A DNA stretch of 64,000 bases. It comes from Andrena cerasifolii. Lineage: Eukaryota > Arthropoda > Insecta > Hymenoptera > Andrenidae. The stretch spans positions 10,664,001 to 10,728,000 of the forward strand of contig NC_135126.1 of the NCBI RefSeq assembly GCF_050908995.1. The letters are read 5' to 3'. Positions 11,501 to 25,019 of the stretch are shown piece after piece. The notes below the pieces were generated by a model, which worked only from the letters and a program-made list of their open reading frames with translations, was not told the origin of the DNA and did no database searches. Each line of letters opens with the position of its first letter. Position 1 is the stretch's first letter. The translations under genes were made by a program, and so were the position numbers.

Positions 11501-14455
11501 CGGCAAATTCCATTAAATCACCCCGGGAGAAGATATCCTCGCGGTGGTTTTACGATCGACGGTATCGCAGAAGCGCGAACAATGCGGACCGGAGGGGCTA
11601 ATGCGTGCTCCGGCGAGCGCAAACACGCCGCGAGGGGTTCGGCTACGTCCAACATTATATAACGACTCATTTCGTTGGCTCGTAACTCGAGTTCGAAGGA
11701 TTAATTGGAGCTGTTACTCTGTCGTGGCCAGACGGGACCCGAACCGTGCTCACTGGAGGGTACAACCCCAGCCCTCGCGCGGGGGATGCAAAGCGTCTCC
11801 TCCTCCCCCCCTTAGTTTCTGAACCGCTTGTCGTTCACGGCTCGAAGCCGATGACGTCGTAAATATCGCCTTGCTTTTATGCAACTTACAGCCATCGCTA
11901 CAAATTACGTTTTAGGAGCGGAAAGAACCTGAACGCTGGGGGTGCTACGAGGTTTTTACGGCTGCTAGGACGTTTTAGCATTTTTGCACAGTTTTGAAAC
12001 GAGAGCTGGCTAGTAATATTCTTCGCGATTTGGAGATTCATGTTGAAACATTGTACCAGTCCGCAGCGAGGAGCAGATTTAATTCCAAAGAAGATTTCAC
12101 CCCCCCCCCTTGAGGCGTGGCCGGCAGGGGAGAGAAAACGACGACGATAAGCCTCCCGCGCTGCAGAGTTTTTCGCCGTCTCTCGCGTTGAAATTCCACG
12201 AGCTATCGGCGAATAAACATCCAGACTCGGCCGCTGATTCCACGAGGCGACGAAGCGGAAATCTTCGAGCCTCGTACGCCTCCCCTCGTTTCCTTCCCTC
12301 GTCTACCCACTCGTCGTCTTTTTTCCCCTCTTTCCATCCGCTTTTCTTACTCGGTTGATTCCCGCCGACCGACGCCGACGGATTCGTTCGTTCCTCGCGG
12401 TAGAAACTTTCGCGAAGCTTCAGTCGTTACCCCCGCGAAGGAATGTTCCGCTCGTCGCTCGAATAATTCTCCGATTCGCGCGGAAACGAGCTGATTGCTG
12501 CTCGGCCGTATCGATCGTGGATGTTCCACGCGACGATTGTACGTTTGCTCGTGATTCGATCGATAGACTCGATACCTGCGAGGATTGACATCGCCGGGGC
12601 TAATACAGACGCGGGTGCATTATGCAAAAGAAATCGGGAATAGCAGGGTAGCAGAGGAGTTTCGCACTCGTGGGATGCCGAGACGGGAATAACGGAGTAG
12701 ATCAGGTGGAGGGTAAATGAAAGGGGCGAGAAAATTTGATGAGCGAGAGAATAACCCCGGCTGTCCGTACATTTAGCCCCTTTACGGGAAATAGAAACCC
12801 GTCGCCGGCGAACCATAAAACTTTTACGTTCCACGGCTCGGGGCGAATATAACAACCTTCCGCTGCGTTAATGCAAGTGAAATGCTAATAAACGAAGTGT
12901 TGAATCGCTGAAACGAGACTCAATGAACGCTAGGGTGAAACGAAACAACTGTGGAATATTAGAAACTTTACTTTCAGCATAAAAGAGAAAAGTAAATCCT
13001 CTCCTCCCTCGGTACACACTGCTGCTTATCATAAATTAAGTTTCTAAAATTGTCGCATTCCAACATAACTTTAAAGTAACCTCCCTCTACCCAGTTCCCA
13101 GTATCATTGGCATCGGTAATAAAATCGGTGATATCCTATATAATATGTAAAAATTTGATCAGGACACGATGGCGAAGTAAGCAGAGGTCGCTAACGACGG
13201 ACAGGAATACTCTGGGCAGGGGAGACATTGGAACTAAAGGCTCGAGGGGGAGGAAATCGAAGGAAGAAGAAAGACGATGCGAAGAAGAGGGGGCGAGAAT
13301 AGAAACTGGACGAGCAACGACGGAGGATGAGGATTCGAGTCGTGAGCCAAGCCAGCGACGAGCAGCGAGCCGCTTTGTCCGGCGACCCGACAATCCGGAA
13401 TGCGGTTTCGTCCAGACATTTTTATTTTTACCTCGCAGTTTCGGCCTTTTGCTCGTTGCTTTGTTCGCGTTTTCTCCTCTTTCCTGAGGCGAGCGCCGCA
13501 AAGAAAGCGGGGAGATGCATGCATTCCGATGTTGCAGTAGACAGCAGCACGAACTCATGCCCCCGTCCATTCTTTCTATGTGTCTCCTCTTATCAACTTG
13601 CTTCTTCCAATGTCCATTCGGGACATAAAGTCATCCTCCGAAAAAAAAAACTCCCGGCATTCTTACTGGGAAAATGAAAAAACTCCTTCCGCCTCGCGAG
13701 GGTGCGACGGTGTTTCAACCTTCTGTTGGTCACAATTTTCTTACGGTTCCTTCACTGTCAAACAAACGATCCATGTGTACAAGCCAGTGCTAATTCTTTT
13801 TTCGTCTAGGTATATTTTTATTCGTTTCAACAGATGCTGCCATCGTGGATAAAGCGACCGTTCTATTTCAGAGTATAAAGCCTGAGCAGTAGCTTCTCGC
13901 TGACTGACCAATGGAGTCTATGAGTGGAGGCGACGGACGATCGAGAATTTAGAATTCAGTAAACGTCACGAGGCGGGCAGGATTTATCGCGGGGCTCGAG
14001 TAGGGGGTGGAAACGCGAGAAGGGGTGAAGGTCGGGGCCAATTAAGTGGACAGCGGGCCGCTATCTCCCGTGGCCAGCCATGAGACTACCACGCACCTCA
14101 TTATGACCTACAGGCCACGTTATAATCCTACCCGCGCTACAGTATCATTCGCAGATCTCTCCCTGTCTCTGTTCCTCGACCACAGAGCCCTTTTGATCCT
14201 TCCCGTTTCCACCACCGAATGGCTGTTTCGGATCCTATACGGAAGACCCGAAATCGCGGTCGTTAATACGGAACTACATTCCATTAACGTCCGATAATGG
14301 CGCTCCTAAGCTCGAAGAGGCTTCGACCGGTTACGAAGCTTGCATGCAAGTGGCGATCAAAGTGCTTCTTATTTATCGCGTGTAGTCGAAGAAATTAGTA
14401 AACGGAGCAACATTATTTCCGGATATTATAATACGAAATCTACGCAAAGCACTCG
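8504..14455. other. Long unique noncoding stretch
   Basis: There is no supported gene in these 6 kb. Conserved-looking CpG/ATTA mixtures occur at 11370-11620. A poly-C run lies at about 12103-12110. A purine-rich tract lies at 13240-13340, and an A-run is followed by AC-rich sequence near 13640. Frames of up to 144 codons overlap open frames on the other strand and encode low-complexity peptides, so I regard them as chance. Confidence 0.5.
9397..9444 (+). repeat. Two 18-base direct repeats, 30-base period
   Basis: CTGTATAGGTACTAAATA occurs exactly at 9397-9414 and again at 9427-9444. This is a short local duplication with no evident function. Confidence 0.8.
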
Positions 14456-14890
14456 CAAGGAGAGTATTTTAGGTGCCCGCCTCCGATCATTTTGATTTTT
14501 GGATATGTTATAGAGGACCGAAAAATAAGAAATACGTGTTTTTTTATTTTTCTCCGTTTTCATATTTGGGCGGTGTAAACTGCGTTCAAAGTTAGGGTTG
14601 AAAAATCATTTTTGTGGAATATCTCGAGAACTATTAGAGATAGGGGAATAGTGTCAATGGACGAATTTTGTGTCTTTGAATGCGAAATATGACTGACTCG
14701 CCAGATTTTCCAAAGATTTTTTCAAAAGACACAAAAATGATTTTTCAACCCTAACTTTGAACGCAGTTTTCACCCCCCAAATATGAAAACGGGGAAAAAT
14801 AAAAAAACACGTATTTCTTATTTTTCGGTCCTCTATAACATATCCAAAAATCAAAATGATCGGAGGCAGACACCCAAAATACTCTCCTTG
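14456..14890. mobile_element. Foldback MITE, 435 bases, superfamily undetermined
   Basis: Left arm 14456-14616 and right arm 14730-14890 are inverted copies, with termini CAAGGAGAGTATTTT. They differ at a small number of sites, for example TAGGTGCCC against TGGGTGTCT near the tips. The 113-base spacer has no coding potential. No target duplication is visible at these limits, so either the ends are slightly misplaced or the flank has decayed. It resembles the 7902 element in design but shares no terminal sequence with it. Confidence 0.75.
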
Positions 14891-17800
14891 TCAGACAAGT
14901 AATCAGACAAGTGGAGGCTGTAACACCCGGTAACTATTATATTCAAACGCAGAAATTCGAAACGCAGAAACCGTGCGTAATGACCGAATTGTTCGTGTAA
15001 CTGTAGAATTATTTGTGACTCGAATTTCCACGAGATTCGCTTCAAATATATCATTAAAAGTCGGAGGTGAGAGCGAGGGAATTTGTCCAACAAGAACGCC
15101 CCGACGGTATTTTTCACCCCGCTTTTTCGTACGTGTTTCATCCTTCGGTCAATATCCGTTGATTAATAATCCGTTTGCGACGGATTGGTCGCTTTTGGCG
15201 GCGGGGAGGGTAGGTCAGAGAGTATTCGCTATAGAATGCGTATTCAACCGCGCATGAAATCTCGTATTTGGGAAGATATGAAGCGAGAACACGCGTAGAT
15301 CTCATTCTCTGTAACCCTCCGGTGGTGCGTGCGCGTCCTCTTTGTTGAGGCTTTAATTAAAAATATTAATAATGGCGGCTGGCCCCCGTCGCAGTACGGA
15401 CCGGGGAAAATACCGACCGCCGGACAACAAATGAGTTTGGCGAGGACAACAATGGCCACCGTATGTGAGTAATATTCGTTCAAATATTAAACCGCATTCT
15501 TTATTTTTTTCATTGTACCCGTAATAACCGGCTCCAGATAGAGGCATGAAGTACGTTAAGAATAAAGTGGCACGGCGCAGGCTTTGTTTCCCTTTGAGAA
15601 TTATTGCCAGAACTAAACGCGTGGATTTGTGAACGTATTTCCAAGCGCACGCCTATAAACAGCAAACTAATAAATTCCATTCCATCTTTCATCCGAAGCG
15701 GGGCCCTTTTTCACTCCCTGCTGTTCTTCCCTGTCGATTGCACGTAGGTACGTACTTTCGGAACGAAGCAATCTAGAACCAGAGTACACGTCCGATACTA
15801 ATACTTTACTTCGCGTGGATTTTTTAAAAAAATTCACGCGTTTCACGTTCTATGCGCCCTTGTGCATCGACGGTAGCTGACGCGTGTTACGTTACGCAGA
15901 GGGCAGGTACAAAAGACAGCCGAGCGTTTCATTGTAAAGCAAGGGGGATGCAGAGGTATCGAACCTGTCTGGGCCTCTTGAAGCTAATGGATTATCGGTG
16001 GAAAGTTTCGTTAATCATTTCCGCAACAAATACGTCATTATTTACAATGGAAGGATCGAAATGTTTGCTCCGTGTGAAAAATGTCGGAGGACCCCCTCGA
16101 TCTCGATAATTATCGGGAACGAAGCTGCAGACATGCAGGTTCATACTGCGTCGAGACGCGGCGTTAAACGCGACGGAACCTCGATGACTGGGCGACTAGA
16201 ATGACCTACATGTCGATGACTATCGATCTCACGTTATTGCGATGATGAAGGGTTTCGAACGAGTTTGCCAGCAAACCATTCACTTTGGCCCGGAGAGCTA
16301 GGTCAAGTGGAAAATTTGACACATAATTATTGCCTGACGCATGTACGTCGATCTACGGTGATTATTCTCCGCCATTATTCTCTTGCCATGGCAGAATGGG
16401 TTTTGTCGGCTAAAATCAAGCATGCCCCGATAACCCGGATACTGTAACTGCGTCAAAAAGGGAATTACTCTCGCGACGAGGGGTAATAACATTTTTTCGG
16501 CCACTTGGATTCGTAAACGTCAGCCGCCGCCACTTTCCTCCGTTCCCTTACTCAAACTTGCACACACAGACCTGCGATTCCTCGCGAACAGACCACTCGA
16601 CAAATTTCATTAAGCCCCAATTCCCACGCGACCCGCTTATCAAGAAATGGGTCGCGCGCGATCGAACGTCCCTTCTTATCGTCGCAACGACGCGAAGAAC
16701 GTGCACGGGAAACGGCGCGCGAATCGGGCATCTGGATAATTAACCAAATTACGCGGCCCAAGCGGCGGTCTGTAATAATCGGTAGCTTCACGAGTGCTCG
16801 TGTCTCTTTTTCCCCCTCTGGATTCCCCTTACGGTCGAACTTGTACGGCGCACCGCATCGCGTCCGGTTGATTCGCGGAGAGCCCGGATTCTGTTTGCTG
16901 CCCTGTACCATCACCCTTCGCCATCCCTTCCCGATACACACGTGGCTCGCCACGATGGAGATGGGCGCACACAATGGGGGATGCGTGCACGTACCGGTGT
17001 CGTTCTTTCGCGTTGAATCGCGTTTACACGGGGCCGGCAACAATAACAACAACGACGACGGGTGGACCATCGGGGGGATTCGTTGTAGGGAATACGTGCT
17101 GCGAATTCTGGCGAAAACCCACACGATTCCCGGCTCTGCCAGTTTTCTAACCTGTGGTCAGGCCTGGCCCGCCTATCGATACCGATTACACGATCCTCCT
17201 CGTGAATTCTCATCACGAAGGGGGGTTGCAGTGGATCCGGATTAATGCTCCCCTACGTTGTCCATTCATGTTTGCGGTGCTGGCTCGGCTGCCCAGAGTT
17301 TTTCGGCGTTCACCGGGGAAAAGTCGCCATCTTCGAGGACCAGCTGAGATCTAGGGAACGTCGATGGATCGGACTGCAATTCCTAGAACTGATTTCTGCG
17401 GATTCCTGGGTATTGCACAGACGAATCTACGAGATGCTGATCAGATTAAGACGGTCGACCCATTTTTGCAGAGAAGACGACGCAAGTGTCAACGGTATTC
17501 TGTTCCATCCTACATATTTCGCGCGGTCCCAAGAGAGGGTAGATACGAGAAGCGCTCGAGGACACATCTCGACTTCCTAACATTCAGTAGGTCGAAGCGA
17601 GGGAAGAGTTAGTACGTTCTCAAAGTTTTAACGATGTTTATGTAGAAGTTGCCCGGTGCTTGAACCGCAGGAATTAACACCTTGGATCCTCTTGTCGCGG
17701 TTGTAGCTCTTGAATTAAACACTGTCGCTGGGCTAACGACTGAAAAAGTGAGGTAACGTGACTGCCACTTTTGCGAATCTCTTTGAGACCCCTTCCGGAG

Positions 17801-18880
17801 CGACGTTTCAACGAGAGGAATTGCGTGGGAGGAAGGGCTCCATCCCAATTTCGCGTCGATTCCACTTTACAAATACGAGGCAGCCTCTTATCAAGATTCG
17901 TGTTGTCTCGCGGGCAGGGAGGAGGAAAATGTGGCGGAACAAGCTCAAGGAAAGGCTAATCCCGTAGCTGGTAAACGTTGAATCGGCTCCCCCAGTAAAC
18001 ATCGCTATTTAAAATTTAAATTTACTCGATACCCAGAGCGTCGCCTTGCCCTTTCCTGCGTTCTTGCAGCCGTTCGCAGCGGGTTCCTTCACCCTCGCGG
18101 CGCAGTGGCTTCCGACAGATAAGGGAAATACCTCTGAACTTGGATTACCTTTGGTCCTTATCAACCCCCCACCCACCCTCGTCCCACGACGCTCGAATGT
18201 GTCTATGGACACGTTTCGTCTGTATGCGTGCATATGTTCTTTCTCATTTTTGCCGACGGACTTTTCTTTTTATTCGCCGATGCTATCGTCATGCTCGAAC
18301 CGGGCTCTATCTGATGCGAATGTTTGCACGGAACGTATAAAGTTCTCCGAAGACACGGAAAAATAGGGAAAAGGATCCACAAGATTCCTCTAGATACAAA
18401 GCTGCTGATATGAAACGAATGGATTAAAGAAAAGAGGAAACGTAGAATGTAAAATGTTGAAGTAGAGTGTGGAGAATAAAGAGTAGAAGGTGCAGGAGTG
18501 AAAAAGCTACGCAATGAAAGACAACCGGGCTTATTACTTAGCTCTTAAACTTCGATGATGCATGGTGCAGCTCAGACATCATTGAGAGCGTCGAGATATC
18601 ACTGTTTCAAGTTAATTTCCCCCGCGAAACTCCGGCCGTTAGGCAAGCCACGGTAACAAACAACTCGATATTAAATACGTGCCAAACCAAAGGATCAAGT
18701 CTCCTGCACCGACCGCCGAGTGCGTACCTGTTTGTACAGACCCTCACGCGTATATACGTAGTCGACGTGATTCGTCTGGCCGAGACATTGCGAAACGTGG
18801 ACGCCCGTAAGATACACACGAGGATACTTTAGTAAAACCACAATCGAAACTTTGAATTTCGCTATTTCCTCCGACGGACA
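14891..18880. other. Unique noncoding stretch
   Basis: No gene could be supported. A conserved-looking block lies at about 16600-16780, where CpG-rich DNA is mixed with ATTAAC/TAAT words. Minus- and plus-strand frames of up to 190 codons around 16550-17245 overlap each other and carry no motif. Confidence 0.5.
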
Positions 18881-18882
18881 TA

Positions 18883-19149
18883 CAGTCGCATCGAAAAGTA
18901 AGTTGACACTCTTTAAAATCGCATAACTTTTTTAAAATCGGCCCAAACGACTTGAGATTTTTTTAGAAGCTAGCCGAATTAGTTTTCTAGGTGACGTGTT
19001 TCGTCGTTTTGAAAAAAATTGCAACTGGTCGGAATAGCGATGAAAATAGTGAAGGTCGCTAGCTTCTAAAAAAGTGTCAAGTCGTTTGGACGAATTTTAA
19101 AAAAGTTATGCGATTTTAAAGAGTGTCAACTTAATTTTCGATGCGGCTG
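18883..19149. mobile_element. Tc1/mariner-type MITE, TA target duplication
   Basis: The arms 18883-18974 and 19058-19149 are inverted copies of about 92 bases with few differences. Termini are CAGTCGCATCGAAAAG on the left and CAGCCGCATCGAAAAT (reverse complement) on the right. TA flanks both ends (18881-18882 and 19150-19151). A TA duplication with CAG termini is characteristic of Tc1/mariner elements. At 267 bases with no frame it must be non-autonomous. Confidence 0.88.
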
Positions 19150-19151
19150 TA

Positions 19152-22100
19152 CCAGCATTTGGTTTCTCAGACCCCTCTAAGCTTCCACAAGTTTCTATGT
19201 AACAATTATGCAGTTTCGTTGAATGAGCAAACGAAGCATAACAACGGCCTGGAATTCCTATCGTTATTACAGTGCTGGGTTTCCCATCGAAGCATTCTGG
19301 ATGCTCGGTCGGCCAAATAGCGGAAAGAAAGGGTTAGCTAACAAGTTCGCAAGGAAAGGGTCTGGGTAAGAGTCAGCGCCCTGCGCGATCTTACGATCGC
19401 GTTACCCAGGACGTTTCACTTCGAAGGAGGACAGTTTCAGCTGAACGCCAACCATCATTATTCTTTTCGTGTCCGTGAAGAAGCACGTGGAACGTACACG
19501 AAGAGAGCATTACCCTCATCGCGGTGTAACGAGAAAATCGTTACACCTGCACGGTTCGTTTAAGCGCGAGTATCACAGTGGCCCTTTTCGTCCGTCGGCG
19601 CGAGAAACTTGCCTGGAAACTTGCAGCGCTAGTCCCCTCCGAAACGACGATGTCCTCGTTACCTGGCCGTTTGCACGTGACCGGCCGCTTTAATCCGGAC
19701 ATTTTTATGAGAGCGTTTTCACGGCACACGATCCTCGCGTCCCGTGGCGAAACCTCTCTATCAGAGCGCAGTGTATGGAAATTCGAAACGAGCCGGGCAC
19801 GTGCTGCGATTCGCACGATCCTCTTTTCTCTCCTTTCGCCCCTCTCCTAGACTTTCTCGCTCCTCAAGCGAGCATTTCCCGTTTGTACGCGGGGGAAATG
19901 GAAAGTGACTGACGACGGGAGCAATAGCATCTATCCGTTTCGGGATGACTAGCAGACGAATGCTCGTGTTCCCTACTGGTTGATTAAGTGGGTGTTCGAC
20001 AGGAGCTGAAAGTGACGTAATATACCGCGCGTAGAAGAATCGGGGATTAGAAAAGAATCACGGTGCACCTGGCAAAAGGGAAGCAATCAGTGCGCGGCTT
20101 ATCTGACAACGTGTCACAGCGCGCGCTGGCCGATTCGCAGGTACGAACGAAATCGCATGATATATCGGGCACAGTTTATCAACGATAGCCCGGAGGTGCA
20201 TCGAAAGTTCGCGTTGACGGTACAATGTAACTAGCGGCCGCGGACTGCGGTCAAAGAGTTATTACTCCATTATACCGAACGAGTTCATTGCCTATTTGTC
20301 ATTAGCATTGGCGAAATATTGCCTTATGAATATACCATTAACGTTCCCGGCGTATCCGTAATAAATGCGTAAATTGAATCGATTACCGCCAGAGATTCAT
20401 CCGTGGCGTCCGGCTACGCGGCCCGACGACTAAAATGATGACTCTAACTTGAAGCGAAGCTGATTTAAACGGGCGAGGCTCGCGGAGCGCGGCGCGCGAC
20501 AATCGGCGAGAAAAGGGGCAACGGGCCCAGTGTTTGAGAGAAACGGAGGCATAAAGCACGGGGGAAGATGAGGAAAGGGTGGGAACAGGGAGGAGCCGAA
20601 GGAAGGATGAAGCAACTGCCCATCTGCAATTCAGATTTCAACCCCTTATGCTTGCACCCTACTCTTTCTCGCGCGTTTGACCTCCTCCAGCAGGGATTTC
20701 AAATTAAATGAATACAGATACGCGATACTGATACGTTCCGAGGTTTTGGCTGGTTCCAGCACTGCTGGAGGGGTACGCGGCATTGATCCACTCGAGGGGA
20801 ATCCTTAGCTCGGCGGTTATAATTTCCGCGTCGACTGACGCGGCGATTAAAACGAGCCCCGGGATTACGCGGTGTTTTGTTGAACGAAACACGTGTAATT
20901 TCATTCCGCCGGAATAGAATACGTCTCGTTAAGCTTCCAGCTAGCTCCCGCTGAAATGGAACATATTACGCGTCGTATAACGGCGATGAAAGCGGTTCGA
21001 AAATTATATGCGAAATTTCGCGCACGAAATATCCAGGAGCGTGGATCGATCGTGGAAATTCTCAGCGCCGCGCTAGGGCCCTTGGAGGTAGTCTTCTAAG
21101 CATCGCGTGTCAGAGAAAATCTCGGGAAAAGGAGTCCCTGTTAACTTGATACCTACGCGGAGGAAGTCAGAGTGATGATGATCAATTTCAATCGTTTAGA
21201 GTTTAGAGCAAGTACCATCTTCGCGTGCAACAGAATTCGTAACTTTCCGGAGTGTAAGGGGAGTAATGAGAGCGCTGAACCGATCGACAGATTTCTCATT
21301 GACAGAACGTTCACGTGCAGGGCATTTGGCAGAGGAATGAACATCGACGACAAACTATCGGCTCGTTAAATGTGCAAGCGGTGCATCGGTCCGGTTGCAT
21401 GTTTGATAGGGTCGCATAATAACTCTTTCATGGATTAGCCACGGCGGGCGAGCCGCTGTCGCGGGGACCGTTTATTCTCATGGCTTTTTAAAGCGGCCCG
21501 GAACGAAAAGAGACATTTATTATTTATGCGAGGGTGACCCGCCGGTTTCGTCCAGAGTGGAGGAGAGAGCGAGAGTGAGAGAGTTAATGTTTCTGCCAGT
21601 CGATTAATCCTTCGTTTGAAAATTATAAGAGGTCCCACGGCAGTGACGACCCGTGAAGAATCGTGGGGTGCATATTTGAGCGGGCGTTCGACGCCGGCCA
21701 CCACCGCCAAATTTTTTATTCACCTCGGAACCGCTTCACGGTTCCTTAGACATCACCCTGGGAATTCCAGGGCGATCGAACCGCCTTTTTCCCGGGCGTT
21801 TTATCTTATCGCGATTCACGAGAGAAATATCGCGAGGCGGATACCGAAAATCGTATGCAAACCGAACCATTTTAATCTATCGACTTCATTTATCACGGGA
21901 AATATATTTCCACGCGTCTCAGTTTGTAGGAAAAAGTTAGCAGGTGTTATGAGCAATTTAAGATCACTTAAGATATTCAATAGAAGAAGATTGTTATGAA
22001 TTTCAAACTACTTAGGTATTTTACTACCCTTTGATTATATAATACGATTTCGGTTAAACGAGATCTTGGCATCCAAGCGACGATTTTGATCGTTATGAAG

Positions 22101-24565
22101 AAACACTGTTAGGCGCGCTGAAAGTGGTCAAATGTGCCAGTTCCATCACTTTCAGGGAGCATTATTAAATCCCTCGTTTTCTCACGACTGCCGTTGAAAG
22201 TTCCAGATTGTCGTAAAAAGAAGAGTCGATCGTTTCGCGTAGAAGTTGGACGAGGCTGGCGCCTGCAGGTACAACGCGCCGGGCGGATAAAACATTTTCC
22301 CGGAGCTTGTTAGCCGCGCAGTCTAACGACCTGTCGAAGCGGCGGGTGGATTTCATCGAAGGAGCTCGGCGCGATTCGAAATTCAATGCATAAATTACGG
22401 AGACGCGTGTCGGAAAAGTAAAAGTACGTTCGAGAGACTCGATACGCGGGCGAAGAACGCGGATTGGTACGCGTAGATTCCCGTGATAACTCGTATCGAT
22501 TTCACGGCGGCGGAACGACACCCCCCCTCGCTAATTGCGAAAATTGAAGAGTAACCTGTTCATTTTGTGAAAATAATTAATTGGCTGTCGATGCTTCGTA
22601 CGCGTATTCCGGTTAAACGGGACGACATTTTAATTAAATTACTCGTCTTTATTCGTCATTATAGAAACATACATGCAAATTCAGTGACGTAGTAGAAACT
22701 GGAGGAAAAGGCGAGGCTGCAGTTGAAAAATGCATCACGCGCCGTGCATCTTTCGCGTTTCGACTTCTTAGCATTAATACCCATACCTATAGGTAGGGTA
22801 AACGCACCAATAAATGAACACTTAAGGCTAATGAATGAACCCTTTTATAAAATAATGTTTGCAGCGCGATTGATTCCACGTGCTGCAAAAATTGTTTCGG
22901 TATGAAGCAAGAAGTTAATAGAAGTCTCTAATTAATTAGTTGCTTGTTTTAATAACTTACTTTGCTCATTTTAATTTAGAATGTCCATTCACTGGTACCT
23001 GTTCATTTACTGGTACATCCACTCTATGTCAAATAAATGCATATCGGAAGTAGCTGTTAGAGGCCCACGTGCCAGAAATCAAGCGATCCAACAGTCACAC
23101 TTGCGCCAGAAAATGTTACCAACTACCAGTCGTTCTGTTTCTCCGTTCCCTTTCTCACTGCCCCGCAGAAGTAACAGCCCTCGCATCGAAACTCGTTAGC
23201 CCGACGCGCGATTAGTTTCGCGCTGGGACCAGCGTCATAAAGTGGCCGGGGTAAAAAACAAATTTTCCCGAAACAAGGGCGTCGCGTCTTCCGCGACAGT
23301 GCGGCTAAAGCGATCTCGTATCTCGCCGCGGAAACGAGACAAGCCCGTGGGCATCGTATCTCTGCGAGAGCGGGCAGACGCATCCTTCACCGCGACGCAT
23401 CGCCGTGCGACGACAACGAATCAACCCGATGCATTCCAGCCTCCCTTCGCGTCTCCGGTTAACCTGGCGTTTCCCGCCTTATTAAGGGCGAGGGAACGAA
23501 CGACCGCGTCAGCAGCTCAATCTCCAAGCAGAAACAAGATCCAGGGTAATCCGAGGACGAGAAACGACGGTACGGAATCCACGTTAGCGTTCAGCAACGC
23601 GAAAATAACGAGTTCGCTCGTGTGACGAGCAGCGCGGGCCTTGTAATCATCGCGTAATGATAACTGGAATCGAAACAACGACGTGGACCGGGCCGTGTTC
23701 CTTTTCGAGCATAATGATATTAATTTGGCGACGTCGGGGAGCAGGCGGTTAACGTCGCGAGCGATCTTTGGTATTGGAGGGTTGAGCCGCTCTTTCCCAC
23801 ATTCGCCACGTCCCCAGCCTCTTTGCTCTGGAAAAAGCACGAGACACTCGATATTGAATGGAAACTCGACCACCAAAGATCGCTAATAGGAAAAAGAATT
23901 TGAATCGTTCGGTCCCGCGGGGAGTCTCGTTCGTTTTATTCTCATCGAGGCCCTGCCACATTATGCAAACCCCCGTCGCAATGACTAGCTTCTGCTCTCC
24001 CTGAATAAATTTACGAGGCGCGAAGTATGGCATCTCGCTGATGGACTCTCCTCCCGAAGTTAATAACGTTCAGCAAACATCTGGGGCATCAACGCTTATC
24101 TTAATTACAGAGCAGACAACTTGATTACAAAGTGACGCCTTAATGAAGACATTTACGAGCCCTCCCGGCTTCAGGTGGAATCGAGTGACTTGCGTGAATA
24201 GAATGTTTGCATTGTCTGCGAGGAGGGAAGCACACGAGCTTCGCAGCCCCGACAAATGCGGCGACCGGGTGCATCGCTCGATTTTCACCTCGAGATCGTG
24301 ATACCGTCGATCGCGCGATAACCGTCGATTAAATTCTCGTGTACCCAGTATCCGGTATCTGACACGCGATTCCGTCGGTACTTTGTGGAAAGGGGGGGCG
24401 GAATGAACGTGAGAGGAAATCGTAAATGAGACAGTCTATGGCGAAAAGTAGTTTGATGATCACGCTGGCGAAGCACTTGGTACGCGGAACATGATTCCCG
24501 GAATATAGATCCAGCGAAATCTCTGAAAGAGAAAGAGCACGGGACGCGACAGGTCTGTGGGGAGT
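19152..24565. other. Unique noncoding stretch
   Basis: No gene supported. A seven-pair hairpin sits at 19384-19401. Conserved-looking blocks with TAAT words occur at 20200-20420 and 22540-22680. The region 23120-23880 has open frames of 119-127 codons on both strands; they are basic, lack motifs and look like chance. Confidence 0.45.
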
Positions 24566-25019
24566 TCACTGATTCACCCTAATTAATTCTCTGCACCCGT
24601 CCGCGCGTTGTTTCCCATTGCATCGAACGACCGTTGCATAATCACTCGTTAGAAATGGAGGCGTGCCGCGAAGAAAACGACAGCGTACCGCGCCTCTAGC
24701 TATTATCGAGGGGAAGTGAATTGTTATGCCGACACAAGTGGACCGTCGGAGCCGTGGCACGAATTTTGAGCGCACCGTGCATGCCACCCGTAGCGAATTG
24801 AGCAAGGTTTCCAGTGCGTCCGTAATAAGGGCTCCCGTGGCCGGGGGGCCTAGCGAGCCTCCTTTAACACTCGCCCCTGTCAACTGCACTCCCAGTTCTG
24901 CCCATGAGTTATTCAGCAAATTAGATGTAATAAATGTTCGAGAGTCAATGCACTCGACCTTCCCGAAGCGAATGGGGGAGGCTGTCGTTTGTAAAGCCGT
25001 GGGCGTCACGTCGGCTTAA
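24566..25019. other. Region open on both strands; possible small coding or conserved element
   Basis: A 147-codon minus-strand frame (24566-25009) and a 97-codon plus-strand frame (24726-25019, ATG start, TAA stop) overlap. Neither is low-complexity, unlike most chance frames here. The plus-strand frame shows moderate purine bias at first codon positions. I recognise no domain in either. It could be a small gene or a conserved noncoding element. Confidence 0.2.
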
